NCBI GenBank assembly: GCA_023105745.1
Contig: JALGQZ010000008.1
Coordinates: 49,776,618 to 49,840,617 of the forward strand
Direction: 5' to 3'
From: Austropuccinia psidii
Lineage: Eukaryota > Basidiomycota > Pucciniomycetes > Pucciniales > Sphaerophragmiaceae
DNA length: 64,000 nt
The translations under genes and the position numbers were made by a program. Below are positions 31,517 to 42,061 of this stretch, piece by piece; position 1 is the first letter of the stretch, and each line of letters starts with the position of its first letter. Under the pieces are notes generated by a model, which did no database searches, was not told the DNA's origin, and saw nothing but the letters and a program-made list of their open reading frames with translations.

Positions 31517-31995
31517 CAGTAGAACGGCACAAAATATCCACAACTGAGGAATTATTGGAAGCCAGAGCCAAGCAGTTGGAAGGAAAAGAAGAGATGAGAA
31601 GAAAAGCAGCAGAAAAACACAAAAAATCAAGGAAAGACTCAATGAAATATTGGGATAGAAGAATGGCACACCAACTAAGATCACCACTCAATCCAGGAGA
31701 TTTGGTCCTGGTTTACAACAAAGCAATAGAAACTAATTGGGGACTACTTTTGAAAAACAAATGGAATGGACCCTACAGAGTAATCAAACAAATAAACAAT
31801 GGACCATATGAACTTGAGGAACTTGATGGAACAGAATTAGCAAGAAGATTTGCAGCATCTCAAGTCAAGAGGTTCTACCCAAGAGGAAAGTTGATAAACA
31901 CAAAAGAAGACACAGAAGAAGAACAAAGTGTAGAAGATGAATCAATAAATGAGGAAGAGGTATTGGAGGAAACCACAGAATCAGATGAAGAATAG
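31399..31995 (+). CDS. Element B integrase C-terminal domain (other frame)
   Basis: A 198-codon open stretch, really a continuation of pol. It opens LPLVTLADRISTKRTTGFSPYELQ-like, the usual integrase segment after the catalytic Glu. An SH3-like C-terminal domain follows (PLNPGDLVLVYNKAIE, NKWNGPYRVIKQI, SQVKRFYPRG). It ends in an acidic tail (EDTEEEQSVEDESINEEE). The join to 28835-31516 needs a one-base register change next to AAAAAA, so a mutation or homopolymer sequencing error is likely. Confidence 0.85.
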   Translation: MVTLADRISTKRTTGFSPYELQFGQLPVLPIDIETKTFLAVERHKISTTEELLEARAKQLEGKEEMRRKAAEKHKKSRKDSMKYWDRRMAHQLRSPLNPGDLVLVYNKAIETNWGLLLKNKWNGPYRVIKQINNGPYELEELDGTELARRFAASQVKRFYPRGKLINTKEDTEEEQSVEDESINEEEVLEETTESDEE

Positions 31996-32032
31996 AGAGC
32001 TCTCACCTGGAATGCTGGGGACAGCATTAAAT

Positions 32033-32043
32033 GGAGAGGGGGA
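32033..32043 (+). other. Polypurine tract of element B
   Basis: GGAGAGGGGGA lies directly before TGTGG of the 3' LTR. Confidence 0.85.
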
Positions 32044-34056
32044 TGTGGTATTCCATACCATTTTTTTTTCACCAGGCTCAAGCTCATAGTACCTTATAAC
32101 AGCAGGAAATCCAGCCTACAGGCAGACTTACACTCAAATTTTACACCAAAAGGTCAATTTTACAGCAAGAAGCTGGATTTAACTCATAAAACCATGGCAC
32201 AGGCACCAAAGGGAAGTGTATGTGTTTAAATAACTTATTCAATTTCACTATGCATATGTAAAAAATCAATTTACATATAGCAAACTAGTTACAACAAATA
32301 AGGTACCACCCTTTAAATTACACACCCCACCCAGCTTTACACCCCCTTATAGCCACAGGGCTCATTCAGCAAGAAAAGGACACCTGCATGAATTACACAG
32401 CAACCTAGAACTTAACATAGAAAAGTCACATGATGCAAAGCTCAACTCCATGGAATTCCTGTAATTCATTTACAACACAGCCCAGGAGTACCTTATCTTA
32501 TATCCACAGTAACCCCACTTAAAACCTTAAAACAGAATCAGATTTATTTACACCACTCATCACCTCATTCAAACAAAAGCTAGTTACAACAGCCTGCATG
32601 CAGTACACAATTTTAATTGAATCTCAACCACATGACTATGCACAGCATGTGTCAAACTAAAAAATCACATCATCTCATACATAACAGTAAATTCACCAGT
32701 GCAAGAAATTATCACCTGACCTCATTTTTAAAGTTCAAAAAGAAGAGTAACAACCATGACACCTGCATAAATTACACAGCCACTTCTACCAAGCCTAAAA
32801 TATGACATATGCAAAGAAAATACAAATTCATCATGTGATACTGAACCCACCAACAGCATATCATTTGACAGAAAAAAAGCTGTGCACAAGAAAAATCCTC
32901 AGCCAAAATGAAATCACCTCATGCATGCAAGGAAAATCCAAGAAAATCACATCATAATTAGCTCACCAAAAGACCATCATGTGATGAAAGAAGGCTGTGC
33001 AGAGAAAAATTATCACCAAACCTTAAATCACCTGACCCATGCAAGAAAGGGCCTCACCAAAAATGGAGTCACATGATGAAATCAAGAGGAATTAAAGTGG
33101 AAGAAGACAGCTCCCATGGAGGGACCCCTGGGCTCCCAAAAGGTATAAATAGAGGGGCTCTCTCCACCCAAATTTCAAAATCCCCCCCCCATGAAAATTA
33201 TATCCCATGCAAATTATATCCCCTGCACATTGCAAGCACAGGAATAATTCATCCCTCACCTGGGAGGTAGTCCAGTATATTATAGTAAATTTACTTGCCC
33301 AGTAGCTAAGCTCAGTGGAAGTATAGTGTTGAAGATTACCCAGTAGCTGAGCTCAGTGGAATCTTATTATTATCAAAATAAAAATAAAAATTACCCAGTA
33401 CCCAAGATTAGGGTTACTACTCTATTAAAATATTTTAACTAGTAAAATTAACTTCATTTAACAAGATTTAAAAAAAATAACTTACCCCTTTAAAAAAATT
33501 CAATATCAAAGAACCTTACCTCTTAAATTTGACAAATCCAATTTTATCTTATTATTAAACACTCTCAAAAAATAAAATAACAAACCTTTCAAAAATTATT
33601 TTACTCTATTATAACTTTAACTTAAGAAAATTACTGTTATCAAAACTCATCAAATTTTCCAGAAAACCTTAAATAACCCATCTTACCAAGGATTTAACAC
33701 CAAGAAACAACTCACCTCAATTTAACCAAAAAAAATATTAAAATTAAACAGAAAAGTATTTCATTAAAATCTAAAAATTAACCAAATTACTGAAATTTAT
33801 TTTTTATATTACTTATTGAATAGGTCTGATCTGAGACTGCTGAATTTTTTTTCTTCTGCAGTTGTAAAGCCACTTACTAATTTTATTTTGGTTTGTGAGC
33901 TCCAAGGAAGATTTTGTTCAGTATTTTAGGAGGGGCAGGCAATACACCCTTGCCACCCTTGGTTACAGGAGTTATTAGCAATTCAAAACTAGTTACCTGT
34001 GATTTCCCCCTCCAGGTACTGCCTCATTTTAATCCCACACAAGAGGAGTTCCCACA
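32044..34056 (+). repeat. Element B 3' LTR
   Basis: 2013 bp, collinear with 12087-14098. Among visible differences: one extra T in the T-run after CATACCA, CCC to CCT near 32091, and CACGACTCATGCAG against CAGGGCTCATTCAG. The TATA box is at 33144-33151. Confidence 0.95.
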
Positions 34057-35301
34057 TTAGTAATTACATCATCTGTTGTCACGTAAAATTGTCATAATTG
34101 CTTAATTGATGCTTTAACATGACTACCTACCCCAATATGGTTAAGAATAAAAAGAGTAACATTTGTAAATCTTCTTTTATTCCAAAGTAATCATTGATTT
34201 CCCAAAGTTATCAATGTAATTGACAATTTCATCACAGGTTGTATTTACTGTGAATTTTTGAAGATTCAGTGTTTCACGTAGAATAACCAAAAATGGACTG
34301 TAGGTAAAACTTTTAATTTTACTAGTAAAACTGTAATTCTTTTTGGTTGTACCATAGTTGATACAGTTCTTAATTGGTCCTGAAAGTTTCAGAAAGATTC
34401 ATTAAGAATTGTATTTTTAATGAATTTTTGAAGTTTTTACCTCATTTCTACATAGAATTGAAAATATCAGTGTTTCACTGGTTGCTATGAGGTAATTCAA
34501 TGGATACAGGTCCAAAAAGGGTTTTAATTACTCTTTTGGGGTTTATACATGGAAAATAATTAAGAATTGACATGGTTACAGGAGTCTAAGTAGCTCTTTA
34601 CCTCCTTGGCACGTCAAAATAGCAGGTTATTTGCTATTTTCTTAAGATTTACAGTAGTTGTAACATGGTAACCAAGTTCCCAAAGAGGTTTAGTTTACCA
34701 ATTGGGTCAAGATCAGCCATGGAACCAAGCTTTGGAGCTATCCACGCCTCTGGGGCCTCAGAAGTTGGGTACCCTGGCTCTCTTTGATGTCTTTTGTCCC
34801 CCTTGCTTATTTTTCACGTCAAAATAGAAATTTAAGCTTAAAGTGAGATATCCACTATGGGTGTACCAAAAGTGCATGTAAGAATACCATAATATTAAGT
34901 GCTCAAAACATGTATAACACTATTCCTAGTGTATATGTAACATGGGATTTCTCACTTTCCCATTATTTTGGCGTAAAATCAAGAAAAACCAAAATTTTCA
35001 CGGATCTTTTATGTGGTATTAATGGTGTGGTGTTGAAGTATTTTCCATATTACCACCTCAAAGAGTTAATTTGAGCTTATTCACTCCATGGAGCTACCCT
35101 AGGTGAAAGTTTGTGCAGAATCCAAATCTGGCCTTAAATCCATGGATTTACTTACTCAATAAAAAGTTATTCATCTTTTCTGAAATCAAAAATGATGAAT
35201 TTTGAATATATGCACGATTTATGAGTTATGTATAATTCAAAATTTCTTTTTAAGATAATTGTGGCCTATTTGGGTATGTAAAATATACCTCAACGCTCAC
35301 A
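34057..35301 (-). repeat. Element A 5' LTR, outer part
   Basis: It resumes the A LTR after element B: TTAGTAATTACATCATCTG here against TTAGTACTTACATCATCTG at 3728. It ends GCTCACA at 35301. ATTTC (35302-35306) is the right target duplication of element A. Confidence 0.92.
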
Positions 35302-35306
35302 ATTTC

Positions 35307-35645
35307 TGTGTTTCTACGGTAATTACGTGGTGACTTTATTTTTTCTTTATCACTCTATCATGTATATTTCAAAAGATATCAGCTAAAATCCTTGAATATA
35401 TGTGTTGACCAAAAAATTGCATATATTCAGCTTAACTCCTTAAGTATGGACTTTGGAGATTAGCTTCTTAATTGGTTTATGTGTATGAATTTATATGAAA
35501 TCCAATGGTATAATTTATTTTACATGTTGTTTCATTGGTATTTGAAATAATTAAGGATTCATGTTTTTTATAAGGTGTTATTACTTATAACTCATTAAAT
35601 ATTGACTTTACAGATAAGCCATAAAAATGGTATATGTGTGTTTTG
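35307..35645 (-). repeat. Element C 3' LTR, second part (truncated)
   Basis: It continues the C LTR (TGTGTTTCTACGGTAATTACGTGG against TGTGTTCCTAAAGTAGCTACGTGG at 43530). After GGTATATGTGTGTTTT it passes directly into pol sequence (GCCATTCATCTTCTTGAG). About 190 bp of LTR end plus PPT and the pol 3' flank present in other copies are deleted. Confidence 0.8.
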
Positions 35646-36239
35646 TAGCCATTCATCTTCTTGAGCTGAATTTTTATACCTTACAAGGTATTCTCTTTCT
35701 TTTCTGTTTCTTATCCTTCTTTCTTTAAGGACTTTCACAATTTTCTTTTCCTCTCCTTCTTCCAAGGGGGGAATTTCAAGTGGGGGTTTATTTCTTACTG
35801 GAAATAGTTCCTTATCACTTTAGCTGTAAGGTTTTATCAGACTCACACGGAAAGCTGGGTGTTTGTTCATTAATTCACCTGTGAGTTCCAATTGCACAGC
35901 ATTGGGTCCATGAAGTTCTTTTATCATAAATGGTCCTTCAAAGGAATCTTTCAATTTATTTGGGCCTTTTATGTTATTAAAATTAAGGGTTGATACTAGG
36001 ACCAAGTCTCCTATTTTGATTTCAGGTGGTTTATGACTTTTATCCCATCTTTCTTTTGCATATTTGAAAGAATCTTGCATACATCTGTTTGCATGGTGTC
36101 TTTCTTGGTCAAGCATTATCTTAAAACTGCTTGCTGTTGGATGTATATCCACTAATTCCTTTTTGAGGGTATCATAAGGAAGTCTTGGATTCCAACCTTT
36201 TTCTAGAATTGCTGGTGTTTTGCTAGTAGAAGAATGGAT
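35646..36239 (-). pseudogene. Element C integrase C-terminus
   Basis: The best frame (35820-36152) reads [29 protein letters not shown] and ELMNKHPAFRVSLIKPYS, then a stop. The following bases still encode a KERR-type tail close to the chromodomain-like end of element A. A stop also separates it from the 36240-37781 frame. Confidence 0.8.
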
Positions 36240-37781
36240 TTATGTTTTATATGCCAGTTCAAGGGCTGGTATTGGTGTACACCAATCATGGGTAAAACCA
36301 TCAGAATATTTGAATTCTAGTCCATAAGCACAGAATCTTCTTATCATGTCTTCCAAGGTTTGCATCATCCTTTCTGCTAGACCATCAGTTTGAGGATGAT
36401 AAGCTGTTGAGAATGATAGCTTTGTCCCAAACAAGTTATGGAGATTTGTCCATAATGCTGAAGTAAATTTTGGGTCTCTGTCACTTATGATATTTTGGAA
36501 TAAGCCTGTGTGGCTAATTACTTTGTTCCATATCATTATGGCTGTGTCCATAGCTGTGTCATCTTTGTGAAATGGTAGGAACATGGGAGTTTTGCTATAC
36601 CTGTCAACTAACACTAGGCATGCATTATGAGTTCTGTCTCCTCCTGGAGGTAATGCTGTTACCCAATCCATATGAACTATTTCCCAAGGGGATTTTGGTT
36701 CTTCAATTTGGATCATCATTCCAAATTTCCTTCCTGTGGCTCTGTTGTCTTTTTGACATCTGTCACAGGTTTGGCAGTATTCTGCAACATATTTTTTCCA
36801 ATTTGGCCACCAAGAGCAGGTTTTCACCCTCTCTATTTTTCTTTCTTCTGAGAGATTTCCAGCTGCAACACTATCATGACACTCATGTAAAATAGTGTTT
36901 ATCAGGGCTCTATCTGTCAAGTCCATAACACATGTGTGTTTTGTTCTATGGTAAAGGATTCCATTGGGGTGGAATCTTCCTTCATCATATTCCTTTTTCC
37001 ATGTTTCATCTAATTTTGATGAAAGTGATGGATCTTTGCAGTCTTTCATTAGAAGTTGGCTTAAGATATAGAAATTCTTGTCTATCTTATAGCTTTCTTT
37101 AAATTGGTTAAAGAATTCTGTGCCAATGTCTGTAACACATATTCCTTCTATATGATGCTCCTCCTGTGGTACCCATGCTGGATTTTTAGGGGTATTTGCT
37201 AGAGCCCATCTGCTAAGACCATCTGCATTTTTATGAATATTGCCAGATTTATGAAAAATAGTCATATTTCCTCTATATTCTTGGATAGCAATTTGCCATC
37301 TCAGCATATGTCTATTTGGAGTTTTAATATTTACTAGATATTTTACAGCATTACAGTCTGTAATCACATCAAATACTGTTCCATCCAAGTAATAATTTAA
37401 TTTTTCTAAAGCCCACACTGAGCATAGGCATTCCATTTGGCTTGCTCCATATCTTGCCTCTGTTGGCTTTATCTGCCTTGAAAGAAAACAAATTTGTCCT
37501 TCCACTGGTTTGTCATTGATAATTTGTGTCTGGTGCAGTGCAGCACCTAGTCCTTCTCCACAAGCATCAATGTAAAGCTTAAAGGGTAGTTTACAATCTA
37601 GCATTAGAAGAAATGGGGCATTTGTTAAGGAATTTTTCAATTGTTCATATGCCTTGACTCTTTCTTCTGTCATTTCATAGACTGTTTGTTGGTCACATAG
37701 TTTATACAAGGATTCGGAAATTTTTGCAAAGTCCTTCATATGCTGTCTATAGTAAGCAGAAAATCCTAGAAATGATTGCAT
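36240..37781 (-). pseudogene. Element C RNase H and integrase core
   Basis: A 513-codon frame: RNase H ([53 protein letters not shown]), zinc domain ([16 protein letters not shown] with the second zinc His replaced by Asn, then CQTCDRCQ), and catalytic core ([32 protein letters not shown]). The His-to-Asn change and flanking breaks make it non-functional. Confidence 0.85.
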
Positions 37782-38611
37782 TTCTTTTTTTGGTTTGAGG
37801 AATTGGCTTAAGTAGTACTTCTGCTACTTTATTCTTGTCTATGCTTACACTAAGTCCAGTTAGAACATGTCCTAGTGTGTTTAGTTCACTATATGCAAAA
37901 TGACACTTTTTCAAGGAAATTTTCATATTCACTTGCACTATTTTTTGTAGTACCCTTTCTAGTCTTGTAAAGTGATTTTGCCAAGTTTCTGAGAAAACTG
38001 ATATCATAAATATAGATAATTAACCATCCTTCTGATAATTCCTCAGGAAATATGGTATTCATCATTCTTTGATAATGGGAAGGTGCATTCTTTATACCAA
38101 ATTGCATCCTTAATTATTCAAAAATCCCACAGTGGACTATTATCCTTAGTAGTTTCTTGGCATTGTCTGTTAAGACATTTTGATGAAAACCCTACAAAGC
38201 ATCCATAGCTGTAATGAACTTAGCTTGTGACAATTGTTTCAATGTCTCATGGATTCTGGGTATGGGATATCTGTCTGGAATGGTATAGGTGTTCAGGGCT
38301 CTGAAGTCTCCTACCATTCTTAATTTTCCATTATGCCAAGCTATAATGACAGGTGTAGTGACTTCTACCTGTTCACTATGTCCTACTTTTCTTAATACTC
38401 CAAGGTCCATTAATTCTTTAATGTGTACCTCCAAGGCTTCTCTAGCCCTTGGACTAGCTGGGTAAGTAGGTCTCCTCAGTAAAGGTGGGTATGGTTTTTC
38501 CACATTAAGAATTATATCCACCTCATGCCCAATTATTGCACCTAGTGGCTCTTTTTTGGTTGCAAAGGCATTTTTGTACTTAAATAAGAGGTCAATCAAT
38601 TTTTCTTTCAT
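37747..38611 (-). pseudogene. Element C reverse transcriptase, in pieces
   Basis: Frames 38192-38611 (PLGAIIGHEVDII to YPIPRIHETLKQL and TAMDAL), 37889-38107 (MQFGIKNAPSHYQRMMNTIFPEELSEG) and 37747-38007 (RLERVLQKIVQVNMKISLKK) together span RT. Stops at the N..QNV segment and a change of frame at the active site (YIYDIS where YIDD is expected) inactivate it. Confidence 0.85.
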
Positions 38612-38696
38612 TTTTTCTGTTAATTCTTGATTGAATTATGCCCCTTTTAGCTGTTCAGATATGAAAAGTTTCTTTTCTGGACTTTTCTCTTCATTC

Positions 38697-39920
38697 TTAA
38701 TAACTGTGATTTGTTTTTTTGTTATTGAAGAATCCAAACTTTTGTCTTTTGTCGTCTCCTATGGTAAAATATCTATCCTTTTGGTTAGAGATGTCTATAC
38801 CATAGATTGACAAGTAGTCATTTCCAAGTATGAAGTGATTACTAGTACAGTTGTCCATTACTACAAGCTCTACTTTAATTCTGACACATTTTGAGGGGTG
38901 AGGAAAAATGAGTGTTAAATCAATTATTCCAAGGGGCTTCATGCTCTCACTTGCACTACTAAGTTGGACACCTTGTATTGGCATAGGTTTTTCTTGCCAA
39001 TATGGAACAATTGTTTTCATATAACTTTTACCAACACAGGTACAATATGCTCCTGTATCCAAGTTCACTTTTTCCTCTTGGTTATCAACCATAACAATAC
39101 TTATACTTGATTTTCCAGCTGTATATCCCATTCCTTTTGCAGGTTTGGTTCTATACATTTTGGCATCTTGTACATTTATCAGGTTTGTATCAGATTTTCC
39201 AACTTGTGGTAAGTTTGAGCTAACATCTATTACTTCATAAATTATATCAATATTATTAATTTGTTCATTAATTATATTAATTTCATCACTTTCAGTAGTT
39301 TCTGACTCTTCTGTCTCTTTTTCAGAGTCAGATTCCTCCTCTTTATCATTTTGGTTTTCTGTTTCCACAATTTCATTAATTTTTGCCTTTTTGAGGCAGT
39401 TATTGGCTAAGTGTCCAATACCCCCACATTTATGGCATTTTCTTTGCTCATCATTGTTGGATATATTGCACTTGAAAGCTTCTTTTGATTTGTCTCTTTT
39501 GATAAATGGCTTATTTGGACTTTTAATGTCCAATTTCTTCCAAGTTCTGCCAATTTTTGCTCTTGTCACTGTGTCTTCTAGTGCATTGATATACTCTTCT
39601 GTGGAGCATGGTTCTATACACCTGCTTCTTACAGAATGTTCTAGTTCTCCTCCACATTTCTTAAGTATTTTCATGTGTACCATCTTTTGTGACATTTCTG
39701 GGTACAGTGCATTTAGTCTTTCAACTTGTTTCAAGAACCAATTTGAAGGTTTGTCTTTGTATGGGTCAAAGAAAGAATTTTCAAATGCATTTTCTATCTT
39801 GTACCTCCAGGCATCATTAGCCCACTTGGTGATTATTTCTTGTTTCCACCAAGACCAGGTGTTTTTGCCACTTGTTTGTCTTATGCCATAATACCATCTT
39901 TTTGCAAATTTTTCAAACAA
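38697..39920 (-). pseudogene. Element C gag C-terminal part and protease
   Basis: A 407-codon frame: capsid end (RWYYGIRQTSGKNTWSWWKQE), zinc knuckle CHKCGGIGHLANNC near residue 165, an acidic Glu/Ser/Asn-rich linker, the protease VNLDTGAYCTCVG near 285, and FILGNDYLSIYGIDI. The catalytic Asp is intact. It is separated from RT by stops near 38640-38690 and from the gag N-terminus by breaks near 39970-40190. Confidence 0.85.
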
Positions 39921-40194
39921 TGAATGTAATATTGCAGTAATTAATTCATCTTGTATGGCATAATCTTCTTATAGCATGTCAATTGTCTTGATAAATGACA
40001 TATGGTCATATTTACCTTCTCCTATGAGTTTTGGCTATTCTTTCAATTAAGGTGCTTCTTTCATTAAGACTTGATTATTGTCTTGGTGACTCAGGTCTGT
40101 TATAAATGGATTTGTTAATTCCTCTTTTGGTTTAAAAGGGCTTCTTATGTGAGAAAATGGAGTTGTAAGTTTTGGCATATTTGAGTTGGCTTCA

Positions 40195-41310
40195 TTAATT
40201 TTTATCCATTTTATCAGTGATGAGCCTTATGTCACTTTGAATATCATCTTTCATATGCATTCTTGCTTCAGCACTTTTTACCACATGGTCCAAAAGTAAT
40301 TTTTGGTGTGCTGAGGCTTTTTCTTTAAATATTTCTACAGAAATACTTAGTTTGTTTAATTTTTCTGTAAGATTGTCAATACTCACATCATAATTGATTG
40401 TCAAAGTTTTATCTTTGATATGTTTTATGTATTTATACAATTCCTTTTGTCCTTGTATTAATTTTTTAGTGTTGTCAATTAAAATCTTTGGTTTATTACT
40501 TTCAACAATAAACTTAATGTTGTCAATTTCTTTTTTATTTTGTACAACAATATTTGTTAAAGAAGATAAGTTATTGTTTATTTCTTGTAATGATAATAAA
40601 CTGTTTATAATTTCTTTTAGAGGTAATATACTATTTTCAATTTCTGTTAAAGTATTTACAACATTTTTGGAAAAGGTTATTTCTTTGGGAAACAAGGTTG
40701 TCTCATTCTTCGTTCCTCCTTGTCCTTTAATTCCATCAATTTTCTGTCCATGGAATCCTGTATCTTGGGGAATTTGGTTTTCTCCAATATTTTTTCTGGT
40801 TCTTCTTCCCTTCTTGTGGAAGTGGGTTGGCTTGGGGCTTCTTCCTTGGTTGCCCCCTTCTTTTTGGCATGGTACTCCTTGATCTTTCTGATTTGAGGTT
40901 TGGATGATAGTGGATTCCATCCATCGGAGTATCTCACTATTTCCTCCGCTTTGAGGAACTTTTTCAGGATGTTCCAGGAGTTCATCACTCTTTGGTGTAT
41001 TTGAGGCAACATTTCCCAGTCCTTTTCTTTGTACACCGTGTAGTACTGTTTGTACTGGCTCATGTAAATGTCTATCTGAGCCCTGTGAATGTGATTTGTA
41101 CCCGTTTGAGTTACTCATACTTAGTTCTAACTCTGGTTCAGATATAATGGGCATTTCTGGGACTTGCCTTTGGGATAAGGCACTTCCTTGTGTGGATTCT
41201 GTTCCACTGGGGATATTGCCCTTCCTTTTCCCTTTTGAGTAATCAATTCTACCTCTGAGTTCAGCTCCATCTGATTGGATGGAGTATTGTGATCCTCTTC
41301 TGGTAGTCAT
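40195..41310 (-). pseudogene. Element C gag N-terminal part
   Basis: A 371-codon frame beginning MTTRRGSQYSIQSDGAE. It has a low-complexity N-terminal half and an Ile/Asn/Leu-rich, probably coiled-coil region from about residue 215 (LTEIENSILPLKEIINSLL, IDNIKFIVESNKPKILI). It is homologous to the broken D copy (46055-47300). It is open here but cut off from the capsid by stops. Confidence 0.75.
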
Positions 41311-41357
41311 TATTTAAGAAATGAAAAATTAAGAGGATTTCAGAACAGGAATTCTTC

Positions 41358-41609
41358 TTATGGTAATTTATAAATGAGGTACTCACCTTCAGAGTCCTGA
41401 ATAGTGGGTCCTGGAAAGTCTAATTTTTTAGCTTTCTTTTTCTTAGTTATAATTGGTGTTGGAGAACTTGGGCAAGTTTCTTCCACCAATCTTTCAACAG
41501 TGGCTTGGTTGTTTTCTGTTGGATTATCTTCAAACACTAAAAAAGAAAAATCAATATAAATCTTTTTAATAACAAGTGTTATTTTTGGTAAGATATGGCA
41601 ATTTTCCAT
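41358..41609 (-). other. Leader frame of element C with a possible 5' splice site
   Basis: An 83-codon frame upstream of gag. It contains TKKKKAKKLDFPGPTIQDSEG, and the coding strand then reads GAAGGTGAGTACC, a good 5' splice-site match. Element D has the homologous block at about 45850-46015 with GTGAGT changed to CTGAGT. This suggests a spliced leader exon in the family. Confidence 0.4.
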
Positions 41610-41644
41610 GTAAAAAATTGCTTTTATATCTTTAAAAAAATGAA

Positions 41645-41710
41645 ATGAATAAAGAAATAAAAAGGAAATAAAAAGGAAATAAAAAGGAAATAAAAAGGAA
41701 ATAAAAATAA
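41645..41710. repeat. Short tandem repeat GGAAATAAAAA
   Basis: About five copies of an 11-bp unit in the C leader. Confidence 0.8.
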
Positions 41711-42043
41711 CTTTTTTATTGTTTTTTATTATTTTTTATGTTTTTGTTTTGAAAGAATAAAATAAAAATGAATATGATTCTTTCATGAAATTAATTTATA
41801 CTATAAAATTTTTTTAGTTTATAAAATATCTTTTTTAATTACTAGACTCACTCAAAGAAAGTTCTTGCAAGTCTAAGGATGTGAAAAACCATGTGTAAGA
41901 CAGTACAATTGCTTTCCAAATGCCTCAGTAGTATTTAAAATCAATAAATATAAGATTATTAGATGATTTTATGATTAAAATTATGATTGATTATTGGATA
42001 AACCCAATTAGAATTTTTTTTAAGGGTCTTTTGAAGTAAATAT

Positions 42044-42061
42044 CACGGCCACGCCCCCAAA
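42044..42061 (-). other. Primer-binding site of element C
   Basis: On the minus strand TTTGGGGGCGTGGCCGTG follows the LTR end CTTACA. It is very GC-rich for this AT-rich element. The corresponding site in element D (45374 onward) has decayed to TATTAGGACCTGGCC. Confidence 0.7.

Larger units (their letters stand above)
12087..34056 (+). mobile_element. Element B: giant (~22 kb) LTR retrotransposon with structured-RNA arrays
   Basis: LTRs are at 12087-14098 and 32044-34056. The PBS is next to the 5' LTR and the PPT next to the 3' LTR. The target duplication is TTAG (ATTAG if the terminal A is counted) at 12083-12086 and 34057-34060. The empty site is readable in the A 3' LTR at about 3727. Coding order is gag-protease (14383-18107), accessory ORFs (18324-20175) and RT-RNase H-integrase (28835-31995). 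About 10.7 kb separates the gag-protease end from the pol start. It contains two pseudoknot families, A-rich minisatellites and a more GC-rich island. The LTRs look roughly 98-99% identical by eye, so insertion is recent. The only coding breaks are single-frame shifts beside homopolymer runs and in-frame stops. Confidence 0.93.
3049..35301 (-). mobile_element. Element A: minus-strand chromovirus-like Gypsy element
   Basis: The LTR copies are 3049-4969 (3') and 11404-12086 plus 34057-35301 (5', split by element B). The 5-bp target duplication ATTTC is perfect (3044-3048 and 35302-35306). The empty site is preserved in the C 5' LTR around 43523 (CATTTCTGTGTT). The interior encodes gag, protease, RT, RNase H and integrase with a chromodomain-like tail in four long frames. 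The element looks recently active but is broken by a stop between protease and RT and by frameshifts. Confidence 0.92.
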
